From Ornithinimicrobium sp. F0845 (GTDB lineage Bacteria; Actinomycetota; Actinomycetes; Actinomycetales; Dermatophilaceae): 64,000 nucleotides of DNA. Below, piece by piece: positions 9,599-22,424 of this stretch. Made by a program: the position numbers and the translations under genes. The stretch is from the NCBI RefSeq assembly GCF_023015765.1, contig NZ_JALKAL010000001.1, forward strand, positions 109,478-173,477. Direction: 5' to 3'. How positions within the stretch are numbered: position 1 is the stretch's first letter; every line of letters begins with the position of its first letter. A model generated the notes under the pieces. That model was not told the origin of the DNA. It worked only from the letters and a program-made list of their open reading frames with translations, and made no database searches.

Positions 9599-10066
9599 GT
9601 GAGTCACGACATACTCGATCCTGCGCAGGAGCTGCGGCGGGTGGGGCTGCGCGTCACCCGGCCCCGGTTGGCCGTCCTGGGGGTCCTCGCGGGCGCGCCG
9701 CACAGCAGTGCCGACACCGTGCACGTTCGGGTGCAGGAGCACGTGGGGCCGGTGTCCCGGCAGGCCGTCTACGACGTGCTGCACGTGCTGACCGACGCCG
9801 GCCTCGTGCGGCGGATGCTGGTCGGCAACGCCTCGCGCTACGAGCTGGACACCCACGACAACCACCACCACCTGCTGTGCCGCGGCTGCGGCGCCCTCAC
9901 CGACGTGCCCTGTGCCGTCGGGGCCGCGCCCTGCCTGCTGCCCAGCCACGATCACGGGTTCGAGGTGGAGGTCGCCGACGTCCTCTACTCCGGGCTCTGT
10001 CCGACCTGCCGCGCTGCGGGGGACCGCGGGGCGGACGCGACCACACCAACAACCCACGGAGGATGA
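9599..10066 (+). CDS. Fur-family peroxide-type repressor (CatR/FurA-like)
   Basis: This 155-residue protein has the Fur fold: an N-terminal winged helix (LRVTRPRLAVLGVL; SRQAVYDVLHVLTDAGLVRR) and a C-terminal metal and dimerisation domain with the HHHLLCRGCGAL segment. Two CxxC pairs (CRGC, and CPTC near the C-terminus) are the structural zinc site. The GTG start at 9599 is chosen because GGAGGT sits eight bases upstream. Its TGA directly abuts the ATG of catalase, so the two are co-transcribed. With dyad operators over the promoter, this matches the known actinobacterial pairing of a CatR/FurA regulator with a catalase, making a PerR-like H2O2 sensor the likely role rather than iron uptake control. 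Confidence 0.9.
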   Translation: MSHDILDPAQELRRVGLRVTRPRLAVLGVLAGAPHSSADTVHVRVQEHVGPVSRQAVYDVLHVLTDAGLVRRMLVGNASRYELDTHDNHHHLLCRGCGALTDVPCAVGAAPCLLPSHDHGFEVEVADVLYSGLCPTCRAAGDRGADATTPTTHGG

Positions 10067-11557
10067 ATGTCTGAGTTTTCAGCCGGCACCCACGAGAACG
10101 GCGCGCCGCGCCCGTCCGACGCGCACTCGCTGAGCGTCGGGAGCAACGGTCCGCTGCTGCTGCACGATGTGGCGCTGGTCGAGAAGCTCGCCCGGTTCGA
10201 CCGCGAGCGCATCCCGGAGCGCAGTCCCCACGCCAAGGGGTCCGGTGCCTTCGGCGAGTTCGAGGTGACCGAGGACGTCAGCAGGTTCACCAAGGCCGCG
10301 TTCCTGCAGCAGGGTGCCAAGACCCCGATGATGGCGCGCTTCTCCACCGTCGCGGGGGAGCTCGGGTCCCCGGACACCTGGCGTGACGTGCGTGGTTTCG
10401 CGCTGAAGTTCTACACCGAGCAGGGCAACTTCGACATGGTCGGCAACAACACGCCGGTCTTCTTCGTCCGCGACCCGATGAAGTTCCCCGACTTCATCCA
10501 CTCCCAGAAGCGCACGCCGGACTCGGGGCTGCGCAGCGGCAACATGCAGTGGGACTTCTGGACCCTGGTGCCGGAGTCGGCCCACCAGGTCTCCTACGTG
10601 ATGGGCCCCCGCGGTCTGCCGCGCAGCTGGCGCGAGATGAACGGCTACTCCTCGCACACCTACATGTGGGTCAACGAGGCCGGCGAGAAGTTCTGGGTTG
10701 TCTACCACTGGCTGTCCGAGCAGGGCGTGCACAACATGACCAACGAGGAGGCCGCCGAGCTCGCGGGCAGCGACAGCGACTACCACCGTCGCGACCTCTT
10801 CGAGGCCATCGAGCGGGGCGACTTCCCGAGCTGGCGCCTCGAGGTCCAGGTCATGCCCTACGACGAGGCCAAGGACTACCGCTTTAACCCCTTCGACCTG
10901 ACCAAGACCTGGTCCAAGAAGGACTACCCGCGGATCCCGGTCGGCCGGTTCACCCTCTACGAGAACCCGACCAACCACTTCGCGGAGATCGAGCAGGCCG
11001 CCTTCAGCCCGTCCAACACGGTGCCCGGCACCGGCGTCTCGCCGGACAAGATGCTGCTGGCCCGGGTCTTCTCCTACCCGGACGCGCAGCGCAACCGGCT
11101 GGGCACCAACTTCAACCAGCTGCCGGTGAACGCGCCGAAGAGCAAGACCAACTCCTATGACAAGGAGGGCGCGATGCAGTTCCACCACAGCGGCGCCGCG
11201 CCGGTCTACTCCCCCAACTCCTACGGTCGTCCCTACGCCAACGAGCAGGGCACCTCGGAGACCGGCTGGGAGGCCGACGGCGAGATGGTGCGCGCGGCCT
11301 ACACGCTGCACGCCGAGGACGACGACTTCGGCCAGGCCCACACCCTGGTGCGCGAGGTCTACACCGAGGAGGAGCGCCAGGAGCTCGTCAAGACGGTCGT
11401 GGGCTCGCTCGCGGACGTCGAGGAGCCGGTGCTGAGCCGGGTCTTCTGGTACTGGACCCAGATCGACCAGGAGGTCGGCGCCAACATCGAGGCCGCCTAC
11501 CGCGCAGGGGCTGGGGAGACGGTGCCCGGCAACGCCTCGGTCGACATCCACGCGTGA
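10067..11557 (+). CDS. katA: Monofunctional heme catalase
   Basis: The enzyme dismutates hydrogen peroxide in the cytoplasm. At 496 residues it is a small-subunit (about 55 kDa) catalase. The active-site His is His55 in [12 protein letters not shown] and the active-site Asn is in GNNTPVFF (Asn128). The proximal heme ligand is Tyr337, in the R-x-F-x-Y motif RVFSY. The stretch before His55 reads ERSP rather than the more common ERVV. Translation is coupled to the upstream Fur-family gene (no intergenic base), with GGAGGA as ribosome binding site. The dyad operators upstream suggest induction by peroxide. Confidence 0.97.
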   Translation: MSEFSAGTHENGAPRPSDAHSLSVGSNGPLLLHDVALVEKLARFDRERIPERSPHAKGSGAFGEFEVTEDVSRFTKAAFLQQGAKTPMMARFSTVAGELGSPDTWRDVRGFALKFYTEQGNFDMVGNNTPVFFVRDPMKFPDFIHSQKRTPDSGLRSGNMQWDFWTLVPESAHQVSYVMGPRGLPRSWREMNGYSSHTYMWVNEAGEKFWVVYHWLSEQGVHNMTNEEAAELAGSDSDYHRRDLFEAIERGDFPSWRLEVQVMPYDEAKDYRFNPFDLTKTWSKKDYPRIPVGRFTLYENPTNHFAEIEQAAFSPSNTVPGTGVSPDKMLLARVFSYPDAQRNRLGTNFNQLPVNAPKSKTNSYDKEGAMQFHHSGAAPVYSPNSYGRPYANEQGTSETGWEADGEMVRAAYTLHAEDDDFGQAHTLVREVYTEEERQELVKTVVGSLADVEEPVLSRVFWYWTQIDQEVGANIEAAYRAGAGETVPGNASVDIHA

Positions 11558-11571
11558 TGCGCTGAGCGTCA

Positions 11572-11623
11572 CCGCCCGACAGGGCGGCCTGTGGAGGGGT
11601 CGGTATGCCGACACCTCCGCAGG
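11572..11623. terminator. Double hairpin between convergent genes
   Basis: CCGCCC-gaca-GGGCGG (11572-11587) is followed immediately by a long hairpin, CCTGTGGAGGGGTCGG (11588-11603) with loop tatg and the complementary CCGACACCTCCGCAGG (11608-11623). Both are symmetric and lie 15 bases after the catalase stop, so they can serve either strand. There is no T-run, which is common in high-GC actinobacteria. Confidence 0.6.
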
Positions 11624-11671
11624 CCCTTCGTCATCACCTGCTCGCGGGTCCGGTCGGGGTCCGCTGGTGGC

Positions 11672-12232
11672 TCAGCCGGCCTGGGCCAGCAGCTCCCGGA
11701 TGCTGACCAGCTCGGCGGCGTCGACGAAGGCGCGCAGGGTCTGGTCGTCGAACGTCGCCGGATGGCCGACGAGCACCACCAGCGTGGCGGCGTGCACCTG
11801 TCCCTCCGCGTGCAGGATCGTGCTGGGCCCGTTCGCCACCGCGGAGAGGCTCGACCCGGACACCTCGCACCGGTCCCCGAGTGCTGGCTCGACACGGGTG
11901 AGCACCTCGCAGGGGTCCTGGCCGGTCCCCACCCGGAGGTTGAGCAGGCGGAACTGGCTCACCGGCTCGCCGTCGGCATACCGGTAGGTCGTGACCAGTC
12001 CCCGGTTGTTCTCCAGGGCCGAGACCTCGTCGATCTCGAAGGTGAGGGGCGGCAGACCCACCGCGAGCAGACCGGTCTTGGTCAGCTCGGCCAGCCGGTT
12101 CTCCTGCTGCTGGCGCTGCCACAGGAAGACGCCGAGCGCCACGCACACCAGCACGAAGAGCGCGATGATCGTCGCGATGACGAGGCGTCCCCGGCGCTGG
12201 ACGCGCTGCAGGTCCTGGTCCGTCCCGGTCAT
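11672..12232 (-). CDS. Membrane-anchored protein of unknown function
   Basis: This 186-residue protein has a short cytoplasmic N-terminus with arginines (VQRRGR), one membrane helix (residues roughly 15 to 38, LVIATIIALFVLVCVALGVFL), and a periplasmic or extracellular domain of about 145 residues containing two cysteines. I do not recognise the domain. The ATG at 12232, preceded by a purine-rich GGGGGAAAGAG, is preferred over the upstream in-frame start at 12343, which would add residues without hydrophobic character. It is convergent with catalase and divergent from the ilv operon. Confidence 0.65.
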   Translation of the reverse strand: MTGTDQDLQRVQRRGRLVIATIIALFVLVCVALGVFLWQRQQQENRLAELTKTGLLAVGLPPLTFEIDEVSALENNRGLVTTYRYADGEPVSQFRLLNLRVGTGQDPCEVLTRVEPALGDRCEVSGSSLSAVANGPSTILHAEGQVHAATLVVLVGHPATFDDQTLRAFVDAAELVSIRELLAQAG

Positions 12233-12444
12233 CTCTTTCCCCCGGTCATCGCGCTCCTCCGAGGTCCCGTGCACGGTGCTTCCCGAGACCAACCTGCCCC
12301 CAGTATGTCGTGAGGTCGCAGATCTCACCCCGCGCCTCGGCATACTGCCGCAACGAACGGGCCGGGACCCACCCGCAGGCCAGCCTCATGAGCCCTAGTT
12401 GCACCACGCGCCGGCGATGTGACCCGGCTCACAGCGAAAGCCTC

Positions 12445-12475
12445 TTGACAGGAAGGGGGGCGGAGGGGGCATGGT
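12445..12475 (+). promoter_or_regulatory. ilvB operon promoter
   Basis: A perfect -35 hexamer TTGACA (12445-12450) lies upstream of the ilv leader peptide. A weak -10 candidate CATGGT (12470-12475) follows with a 19-base spacer. If it is used, transcription would begin close to the leader ATG at 12483, making the leader peptide nearly or fully leaderless. Confidence 0.5.
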
Positions 12476-12482
12476 TAGCCCC

Positions 12483-12530
12483 ATGCATCTCAGCATCGTA
12501 CTTATTACCTCAGGGCGCGTCACGCGGTAG
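12483..12530 (+). CDS. ilv operon leader peptide
   Basis: A 15-codon reading frame encodes MHLSIVLITSGRVTR, ending in TAG. The run Ile-Val-Leu-Ile uses ATC GTA CTT ATT; three of these end in A or T and are rare in this G/C-rich genome, so ribosomes would stall when branched-chain aminoacyl-tRNAs are scarce. It sits directly before a transcription terminator and 80 bases before ilvB, the classic layout of ribosome-mediated attenuation. An in-frame ATG at 12471 would lengthen it to 19 residues and has a purine-rich stretch just upstream, so the exact start is open. Confidence 0.85.
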   Translation: MHLSIVLITSGRVTR

Positions 12531-12582
12531 CCATACCGAGACGCGTCCTACCTCCGTTGCCCATCGGGCCGGAGGTTTTTTT
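12513..12582 (+). terminator. ilvB attenuator
   Basis: The terminator stem is ACCTCCG (12550-12556) with CGGAGGT (12570-12576), extended inside by GCCC/GGGC around the loop ATC, and followed by seven T residues (12576-12582). An earlier hairpin pairs GGGCGCGTC (12513-12521, overlapping the end of the leader peptide) with GACGCGTCC (12540-12548), with an inner CGGTA/TACCG stem. Stalling on the Ile-Val-Leu-Ile codons would change which helix forms. The hairpins are seen in sequence; the switching model is inferred from known ilv attenuators. Confidence 0.85.
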
Positions 12583-12611
12583 ATACCCCGAAACGATCCG
12601 AGAGAGTTGAT

Positions 12612-14426
12612 ATGACCGCCCAGCCCGCCAGCGCAGCGCCCACCCAGTCGGCGCAGCCGAGCACGACGACCGGTGCCGAGGCACTCGTGGACGCCCTGCT
12701 GCGCGTAGGGGCTGAGCACATCTTCGGCCTCCCGGGCGGCGCGGTCCTGCCGCTCTACGACACGCTCTACCAGCGACCCGAGCTGCGGCACATCCTGGTG
12801 CGTCACGAGCAGGGTGCCGGGCACGCCGCCCAGGGTTATGCGGCGGCCACGGGCAAGGTCGGGGTGTGCCTGGCCACCAGCGGACCGGGTGCGACGAACC
12901 TGGTCACGCCGCTGGCCGACGCCAACATGGACTCCGTCCCGATGGTCGCGATCACCGGCAACGTGCCCAGCAGCGCGATCGGCTCGGACGCCTTCCAGGA
13001 GGCCGACATCCGCTCGATCACCATGCCGGTGACCAAGCACAGCTTCCTGGTGACCGACCCGGACCAGATCGGCCCGACCGTCGCCAGCGCGTTCCGGCTG
13101 GCCTCGAGCGGTCGCCCGGGGCCGGTCCTGGTCGACGTCAGCAAGGACGCGCTGATGGCGCAGACCAAGCGGATCACCGACGGTGACCTGGCGATGCCGG
13201 GCTACCGCCCCGTCACCGAGCCGGGGCAGGCCGAGGTCAGCGACGCCGTCAGCCTGATGCTGTCCTCCCGCCGCCCGGTGCTCTACGTCGGTGGTGGCAC
13301 CATCCGCGCCGGCGCGCACCGCGAGCTGATGGCGCTGGCCGAGCTGACCGGGCTGCCGGTGGTCACCACGCTGATGGCGCGCGGCGCCTTCCCCGACAGC
13401 CACCCGCAGCACCTGGGTATGCCGGGGATGCACGGCACGGTCGCTGCGGTCGGCGCGCTGCAGAAGTCCGACCTGATCATCGCCCTGGGCGCCCGGTTCG
13501 ACGACCGGGTCACCGGCGTGCGCGAGTCGTTCGCCCCGCACGCCGCAGTCATCCACGCGGACATCGACCCCGCCGAGATCGGCAAGGTCCGCGATGTCGA
13601 GGTCGCCCTCGTCGGTGACTGCCGGCCCACCATCGCGGCCCTGGCCGCGGAGTTCCGCGCCCGGGTCGAGGGTGGCGACGTCCCCGACTATGCCGAGTGG
13701 GTCGCTTTCTGCCAGGGCGTCAAGGGCCGCTACCCGTTGTCGTATGACGAGGCGCCCGGTGGGCAGGTCGCCCCCCAGCAGGTGATCCAGCGGCTGGGCG
13801 CCCTGGCCGGGCCGGACGCGGTGTTCACCTCGGGCGTCGGGCAGCACCAGATGTGGGCGGCGCACTACCTCGGCTTCGAGCAGCCCCGCACCTGGATCAA
13901 CTCCGGTGGCCTCGGCACCATGGGGTATGCGGTGCCGGCCGCGATGGGCGCCAAGGTCGGCCGGCCGGACGCGACCGTGTGGGCGGTCGACGGCGACGGG
14001 TGCTTCCAGATGACCAACCAGGAGCTGGCGACCTGCTCGGTGGAGGGCATCCCGATCAAGGTGGCGATCATCAACAACGGTGCGCTGGGCATGGTCCGCC
14101 AGTGGCAGACCCTCTTCTACAACGAGCGCTACAGCCACACAGGCCTGCGCGGCACCCCCGGCCACCCCGGCAGCCGCACCCCGGTCCAGGTCCCCGACTT
14201 CGTGATGCTGGCCCGGAGCTACGGGTGCGAGGCCCTGCGCTGCGAGGACCCGGCGGACATCGACCGCACGATCGAGGCCGCGATGGCCATCGACGACGTC
14301 CCCGTGGTCGTGGACTTCCGCGTCCACCAGGACGCGATGGTCTGGCCGATGGTCGCCTCCGGCACCAGCAACGACGACATCAAGTACGCCCGCGATCTCG
14401 CGCCGCAGTTCGAGGAGGACGACTGA
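12612..14426 (+). CDS. ilvB: Acetolactate synthase large subunit
   Basis: This ThDP-dependent enzyme condenses two pyruvates to acetolactate, or pyruvate with 2-oxobutyrate, the first common step of valine, leucine and isoleucine synthesis. The 604-residue protein has the ThDP pyrimidine-side motif with catalytic Glu66 in [15 protein letters not shown]. It also has the FAD/central domain and the ThDP-binding motif GDG...NN ([14 protein letters not shown] to AIINN, about residues 460-490). It is the first structural gene of ilvB-ilvN-ilvC-ilvD, all on the plus strand, and is controlled by the leader peptide and attenuator upstream. Its stop overlaps a mini-ORF. Confidence 0.97.
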   Translation: MTAQPASAAPTQSAQPSTTTGAEALVDALLRVGAEHIFGLPGGAVLPLYDTLYQRPELRHILVRHEQGAGHAAQGYAAATGKVGVCLATSGPGATNLVTPLADANMDSVPMVAITGNVPSSAIGSDAFQEADIRSITMPVTKHSFLVTDPDQIGPTVASAFRLASSGRPGPVLVDVSKDALMAQTKRITDGDLAMPGYRPVTEPGQAEVSDAVSLMLSSRRPVLYVGGGTIRAGAHRELMALAELTGLPVVTTLMARGAFPDSHPQHLGMPGMHGTVAAVGALQKSDLIIALGARFDDRVTGVRESFAPHAAVIHADIDPAEIGKVRDVEVALVGDCRPTIAALAAEFRARVEGGDVPDYAEWVAFCQGVKGRYPLSYDEAPGGQVAPQQVIQRLGALAGPDAVFTSGVGQHQMWAAHYLGFEQPRTWINSGGLGTMGYAVPAAMGAKVGRPDATVWAVDGDGCFQMTNQELATCSVEGIPIKVAIINNGALGMVRQWQTLFYNERYSHTGLRGTPGHPGSRTPVQVPDFVMLARSYGCEALRCEDPADIDRTIEAAMAIDDVPVVVDFRVHQDAMVWPMVASGTSNDDIKYARDLAPQFEEDD

Positions 14427-14497
14427 TGCCTTCCTGCTACGGCCGGCACCGCCTCCTGATTATTCGAGTCCGGGTAGGGGCCGGGCATACCAGCTGA
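14426..14497 (+). CDS. Putative 23-residue leader-like ORF between ilvB and ilvN
   Basis: An ATG overlaps the ilvB stop codon (TGATG), opening a 23-codon frame that ends before the ilvN ribosome binding site. It contains LLIIRVRV, with codons CTC CTG ATT ATT CGA GTC CGG GTA. ATT and GTA are otherwise avoided here, and the cluster of Leu, Ile and Val codons resembles the ilvB leader peptide. I see no terminator hairpin with a T-run after it. If expressed, it could tune ilvN translation to branched-chain amino acid supply. It may also be chance, since the spacer must contain some frame. Confidence 0.4.
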   Translation: MPSCYGRHRLLIIRVRVGAGHTS

Positions 14498-14536
14498 CAT
14501 GCACCACACACCACATCAACCACTTTGGAGCACATC

Positions 14537-17905
<3,369 letters not shown>

Positions 17906-18091
17906 CCGACTCGTCGAGACTCCGGTCTACCCGGTCGACGTGACTTCGGTTTATCCGGTGAACAGCGGTCGCTCGGTGGCGCCGCGCCCACCCGGCCACG
18001 TGCCAGGAAGGTCTTTACCTGGAAGGGATAGGCGCGGCGCGCGACAGGGCCTATGGTGACCGGAACAAGTTCCTCGGGAAGGGGCCTGCCC

Positions 18092-19102
18092 ATGAGGCGT
18101 CAGATCGTGGCACTCGGCACGGTGATGGCGGTGGGGCTGGGCCTCTCCGCGTGCGGGGGAGGTGGCGCGGGCAGCGACGTGATCATCCTCCGGGTGGCGC
18201 TCAACCAGACCGAGACCCACCCGTCGTACGTCGCGCTGGCCAACTACAGCGACCGGCTCGAGGAGCAGACGGACGGGCGGATGCGCCTGGACATCTTCCC
18301 CAACGAGACGCTCGGAGCGCAGGCCGAGGTGCTGCAGCTGCTCAGTGACAACATCATCGACCTGGGCATCATCTCCGGCTCCCAGATGGAGAACCTGAGC
18401 GCGGACTTCCTGGTGCTCAACATGCCGGGCGTCTTCGACTCAGTCGAGCACCAGATGCCTGTCGTGCACGACCCGGAGATCGTCGGCGAGCTCTACACCT
18501 CGCTGGAGGACAGCAACGACATCACGGTCATGGGTGGCTTCACGCAGGGCTCTCGGAATATCTACGTCAAGACACCGATCGAGACGCTCGCAGACCTGGA
18601 CGGCGTCAAGATCCGGGTCCAGGAGAGCGAGCTCAACCTGGCGATGATTCGGGCGCTCGGCGGGTCGCCGACGCCGATGGCCTTCGGCGAGGTCTACACC
18701 GCCCTGCAGTCCGGTGTGCTGGACGGCGCCGAGAACAACGAGGTCTCCTACTTCACCCAGAAGCACTTCGAGGTGGCTCAGTACTACACGAACTCCAACC
18801 ACCTGGTGGGGCTGGACTACATGGTGGCCAGCACCGAGATGCTCGAGGGTCTGGACCCGGCCGACCGGCAGCTGCTGGAGGACGAGTGGATCAACACCTA
18901 CGAGGACCACACCCAGCTGTGGGACGCGGCGACCCAGGAGGCGATCGAGGGGGCGCAGGCCGGCGGTGCACAGTGGATCGAGATCGACCAGGCGGAGGTC
19001 CAGGAGGCGCTTGCCCCCCTCGCTGACCAGTTCCTGACTACGTCAACGCAACGGGAGCTCTACGACAAGATCCGCGCTGCAGCGCCGGAGGAGGAGGGCT
19101 GA
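18092..19102 (+). CDS. dctP: TRAP transporter solute-binding lipoprotein
   Basis: This is the extracytoplasmic binding component of a tripartite ATP-independent periplasmic transporter, which uses sodium or proton gradients to import organic or sugar acids. The 336-residue protein has a lipoprotein signal (MRRQIVALGTVMAVGLGLSAC). Its DctP fold includes LAEQ-type features such as RVQESELNLAMIRALGGSPTPMAFGEVYTALQSGVLDGAENN. The conserved Arg that binds the substrate carboxylate is the one in KIRVQES. The ATG at 18092 is preferred because GGGAAGGGG precedes it. It heads a dctP-dctQ-dctM operon. A hexuronate substrate is possible from the catabolic genes 5 kb downstream, but that is inference. 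Confidence 0.93.
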   Translation: MRRQIVALGTVMAVGLGLSACGGGGAGSDVIILRVALNQTETHPSYVALANYSDRLEEQTDGRMRLDIFPNETLGAQAEVLQLLSDNIIDLGIISGSQMENLSADFLVLNMPGVFDSVEHQMPVVHDPEIVGELYTSLEDSNDITVMGGFTQGSRNIYVKTPIETLADLDGVKIRVQESELNLAMIRALGGSPTPMAFGEVYTALQSGVLDGAENNEVSYFTQKHFEVAQYYTNSNHLVGLDYMVASTEMLEGLDPADRQLLEDEWINTYEDHTQLWDAATQEAIEGAQAGGAQWIEIDQAEVQEALAPLADQFLTTSTQRELYDKIRAAAPEEEG

Positions 19103-19103
19103 C

Positions 19104-19610
19104 ATGGAACCCGTCAAGCGAGGGCTGGACAAGGTCCTGCAGTGGGCCTCGGTCATCCTCTTCGCCCTGCTCGTCGTCGTGGTGGTCTGGCAGGTCTTCA
19201 CCCGGCAGGTGCTCGACAGCCCGAGCGCCTGGACCGAGGAGATGGCCCGCTACACCTTCGTCTGGGTGGGCCTGTTCGCCACGGCGCTGGTCTTCTCCGA
19301 GCGGGGCCACATCGCGGTGGACTTCGTGGTGAAGAAGCTCTCCCCGTCCCGGCAGAAGGCGGTGGCGGTCTTCGTGCAGCTGGCGATCATCTTCTTCGCC
19401 GTGGTGGTGCTCGTCTATGGCGGCATCCGCGCTGCCAGCGGTGCCTGGAACCAGTCGCTCAGCGCCCTGCCGACCCAGGTCGGCGTGATGTATCTCGCGA
19501 TGCCGATCTGCGGCGCGATGATCACGTTCTATGCGATCTATCACCTCCAAGCGGTCCTGCGGGGCGCCGAGGAAGCCATCGAGCACGACGAAGACCCCCA
19601 GGTGGTGTGA
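19104..19610 (+). CDS. dctQ: TRAP transporter small permease
   Basis: This 168-residue membrane protein has four predicted membrane segments. It contains the DctQ pattern WQVFTRQVLDSPSAWTEEMARYTFVWVGLFATA, which marks the small integral subunit that partners DctM. It follows dctP after one base and precedes dctM by three bases, so the three are clearly one transcription unit with coupled translation. Confidence 0.93.
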   Translation: MEPVKRGLDKVLQWASVILFALLVVVVVWQVFTRQVLDSPSAWTEEMARYTFVWVGLFATALVFSERGHIAVDFVVKKLSPSRQKAVAVFVQLAIIFFAVVVLVYGGIRAASGAWNQSLSALPTQVGVMYLAMPICGAMITFYAIYHLQAVLRGAEEAIEHDEDPQVV

Positions 19611-19613
19611 CCC

Positions 19614-20927
19614 GTGGACCCCATACTCCTCGCCGCGATCGTCCTGGTCGCCTCGATCGCGATCGGCATCGTCTTCTCGGTGCCGATCGCGGTGAGCATC
19701 GGACTCGGCTCGTTCTTCGCCGCGGTCGTCCTGCTCGACTTCGAGAAGGCGGCGCTGGTCTCGGCCCAACGGCTGTTCACCGGCATCAACTCCTTTACCC
19801 TGTTGGCCATCCCGTTCTTCGTGCTGGCCGGGGTGCTGATGAACACCGGCGGCATCGCCGGGCGGCTGATCGACTTTGCGAAGGTCCTGGTCGGCAAGCT
19901 GCCGGCAAGCCTCCCCACGACCAACGTCGTCGCCAACGGGATGTTCGGTGCCGTCAGCGGTGCGGCCGTGGCTGCCGCGGCGGCGATCGGCACGGTGATG
20001 ACGCCCCGCATGAAGGAGGAGGGCTACGACAAGTCCTGGTCAGCCGCGGTGAACGTCGCCTCGGCTCCGGCTGGCATGCTGATCCCGCCGAGCAACACCT
20101 TCATCGTCTACTCCCTGGTCAGCGGCGCCTCCGTCGGTGCCCTGTTCATGGCCGGCATCATTCCGGGCCTGATCTGGGCGGTGGCGTGCATCATCGTCGT
20201 GATGCTCACCTACCGAAAGTTCGGCAACCCGCAGCCGGGTCAGTGGGTCACCCTCAAGGAGGGTCTGTGGGTCTTCTGGCGGGCGGTGCCGTCCCTGCTG
20301 ATGATCATCATCGTGATCGGCGGCATCGTCGCCGGCATCTTCACCGCCACCGAGTCCTCGGCCATCGCGGTCGTCTACTGCCTGGTGCTCGGCTTCGTCT
20401 ACCGGACGATCAAGGTGTCCGACCTACCCAAGGCACTGCTGGACGCCGCCCGGACCACGGCGATCATCATGCTGCTGGTCGGTGTCTCGACGGCACTGTC
20501 CTTCGTGATGTCGTTCTCACACATCCCCGACGCAGTCTCCGACCTGCTGCTCGGCATCTCGGACAGCCCGGCGGTCATCCTGGCGGTCATGATGGTCATC
20601 CTGCTGCTGGTCGGCACCTTCATGGACCCCACGCCGGCGATCCTGATCTTCACGCCGATCTTCCTCCCCGTGGTCGTCGGCTTCGGGATGGACCCCGTCC
20701 ACTTCGGGACGGTCATCGTCTACGCCCTCTGCGTCGGCGTGATCACACCCCCGGTCGGCAACGTGCTCTTCGTCGGTGCCCGCGTCGCGGGGATGGGCAT
20801 CGAACCCGTGGTGGGCAAGCTGATCTGGTTCCTGCTCGCCCTGGCCCTCGGGCTCCTTCTCGTGGCCTACATCGCGCCCTTCTCGATGTGGATCCCCGAG
20901 CAGATGGGGCTGCTCTCGCCCGAGTAG
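19614..20927 (+). CDS. dctM: TRAP transporter large permease
   Basis: This 437-residue transporter subunit has about twelve membrane segments and belongs to the DctM/SiaM family that forms the transport pathway. Typical motifs are [53 protein letters not shown] and [17 protein letters not shown]. The start is GTG at 19614, three bases after the dctQ stop. It is the last gene of the operon. Confidence 0.95.
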   Translation: MDPILLAAIVLVASIAIGIVFSVPIAVSIGLGSFFAAVVLLDFEKAALVSAQRLFTGINSFTLLAIPFFVLAGVLMNTGGIAGRLIDFAKVLVGKLPASLPTTNVVANGMFGAVSGAAVAAAAAIGTVMTPRMKEEGYDKSWSAAVNVASAPAGMLIPPSNTFIVYSLVSGASVGALFMAGIIPGLIWAVACIIVVMLTYRKFGNPQPGQWVTLKEGLWVFWRAVPSLLMIIIVIGGIVAGIFTATESSAIAVVYCLVLGFVYRTIKVSDLPKALLDAARTTAIIMLLVGVSTALSFVMSFSHIPDAVSDLLLGISDSPAVILAVMMVILLLVGTFMDPTPAILIFTPIFLPVVVGFGMDPVHFGTVIVYALCVGVITPPVGNVLFVGARVAGMGIEPVVGKLIWFLLALALGLLLVAYIAPFSMWIPEQMGLLSPE

Positions 20928-20940
20928 GAGGCCCGGCGGC

Positions 20941-21005
20941 TACAGTGGGAGCTGGTGTGCCGGGAAGTCTGGTCGGCGTCATGTCGCCGAGCCACGAAGG
21001 ACACC
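20941..21005 (+). promoter_or_regulatory. Structured leader of nhaA
   Basis: A -10-like TACAGT (20941-20946) would start a transcript near 20953. From there GGTGT (20954-20958) can pair with ACACC (21001-21005) right before the start codon. Between them lies a six-pair hairpin, TCGGCG-tcatgt-CGCCGA (20973-20990), and a GCCGGGAAGTCTGG segment. The closing helix abuts the nhaA ribosome binding site (GAAGGA), so folding could block translation. The fold is seen by eye only; a riboswitch is a hypothesis. Confidence 0.5.
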
Positions 21006-21006
21006 G

Positions 21007-22350
21007 ATGTCTGAGGACCAGAGCCCACCACAGAGGCCCACCACGCTGGGGCGGGGAAGCTACTCCGAGGTCGTCCGGATCAGCGACGTGCTCCGCAAGG
21101 AGACCGTCGGTGGCATGCTCCTGGTCACGGCCGCCGTCGTGGCGATCGTCTGGGCCAACTCGCCGTGGGCCGACAGCTACTTCTCCCTCCGGGACACCGA
21201 GGTCGGCTACGAGCCCTGGCACCTGCGCCTGACCCTCGGCGCGTGGGCGGCCGACGGACTGCTGGCGATCTTCTTCTTCCTGGTCGGCCTCGAGCTCAAG
21301 CGCGAGATCATGATCGGCGACCTGCGCCGGTGGGACCGGGCCATCGTGCCGGTCGCGGCGGCCTTCGGTGGCGTGGCGGTGCCCGCCCTGATCTACACCG
21401 CGATCAACTGGGGGAACGGCGAGGCCCTGCGCGGCTGGGCGATCCCGACCGCGACGGACATCGCCTTCGCCGTCGCCGTGCTGGCGATCATCGGCTCACA
21501 CCTGCCTCCTGCGCTCCGGATCTTCCTGCTGACCCTGGCCGTCGTCGACGACCTCATCGCGATCCTCATCATCGCGCTCGTCTACTCCTCCGGGATCGTC
21601 GTCCCGATGCTGCTGTGGTCGTTGGTCCCGCTCGTGGCCTACGCGCTGCTCGCGCGCCAGCAACGGTCACTGTTCCGCCGGCACCAGTCCTGGGCCTGGG
21701 TCCTGCTCCTGCCCGTCGGGATGGTGTTCTGGGCGCTGGTCCACGCCTCGGGCATCCACGCGACTATCGCCGGCGTCATCCTCGGGTTCACCGTGCCGGC
21801 GCGACTGCGGGCGGACAAGGGTGAGCCGGAGGGCGAGCACGTGCACGGGCTGGCCGAGATCTTCGAGCACCGGCTCCGGCCGATATCGGCCGGCTTTGCG
21901 GTGCCGGTGTTCGCGTTCTTCTCCGCAGGGGTCGCGATCGGTGGTCTGGACGGGCTGGGCTCGGCACTCGGCTCAACCGTGACGACCGGCATCATCGCCG
22001 GCCTGGTCCTGGGCAAGATCATCGGGATCACCGGCACGACCTACCTCGTCACGAAGCTGAGCCGCTCCAGCCTGGACCCGTCCGTGCGCTGGATCGACGT
22101 CATCGGGGTCTCCGCCCTCGCCGGCATCGGCTTCACGGTCTCGCTCCTGGTCGCCGAGCTGAGCTTCGGGGTCGGCACCATGATCGGGGCGCATGCCAAG
22201 GTCGGCATCTTCCTCGCCTCGGCGCTGGCCGCAGTCGTCGGCTCGATCATCCTGACGGCGCGGAACCGGCACTACCGACGGGTGGAGGCGGCCGACAGCC
22301 TCGATCTCGACGACGACGGGATCCCTGACGTCTACGAGCGGAACGGCTGA
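21007..22350 (+). CDS. nhaA: Na+/H+ antiporter NhaA
   Basis: This inner-membrane antiporter exchanges sodium for protons and serves pH and salt homeostasis. The 447-residue protein carries family motifs [19 protein letters not shown] and [17 protein letters not shown]. The paired Asp residues of the ion-binding site are in [15 protein letters not shown] roughly 35-residue N-terminal tail and a charged C-terminal tail extend beyond the minimal family. It has its own probable promoter and a folded leader, so it is probably separate from the TRAP operon, although the two could function together if the TRAP system is sodium driven. Confidence 0.96.
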   Translation: MSEDQSPPQRPTTLGRGSYSEVVRISDVLRKETVGGMLLVTAAVVAIVWANSPWADSYFSLRDTEVGYEPWHLRLTLGAWAADGLLAIFFFLVGLELKREIMIGDLRRWDRAIVPVAAAFGGVAVPALIYTAINWGNGEALRGWAIPTATDIAFAVAVLAIIGSHLPPALRIFLLTLAVVDDLIAILIIALVYSSGIVVPMLLWSLVPLVAYALLARQQRSLFRRHQSWAWVLLLPVGMVFWALVHASGIHATIAGVILGFTVPARLRADKGEPEGEHVHGLAEIFEHRLRPISAGFAVPVFAFFSAGVAIGGLDGLGSALGSTVTTGIIAGLVLGKIIGITGTTYLVTKLSRSSLDPSVRWIDVIGVSALAGIGFTVSLLVAELSFGVGTMIGAHAKVGIFLASALAAVVGSIILTARNRHYRRVEAADSLDLDDDGIPDVYERNG

Positions 22351-22374
22351 GACCGAGGACCCGATGGCTCTGGA

Positions 22375-22424
22375 GGGCTGACGAGTCAATGAGGTCTCGG
22401 CCCCGTGGCTCGGGTTGTCAGCCC
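22375..22424. terminator. Possible terminator between nhaA and larB
   Basis: GGGCTGAC (22375-22382) and GTCAGCCC (22417-22424) form an eight-base inverted repeat between the convergent nhaA and larB stops, slightly entering the larB 3' end. There is no T-run, so this is a weak call. Confidence 0.35.

Noticed and set aside
12510..14327. Open frame of 605 codons antisense to ilvB
   Set aside because: It is the complement of a well-supported enzyme gene in a GC-rich genome; composition is rich in His, Arg, Gly and Asp without any domain. Similar long antisense frames (for example 10079-11614 opposite catalase, 28442-30487 opposite the LarA homolog, 16232-17674 opposite ilvD) were left out for the same reason.
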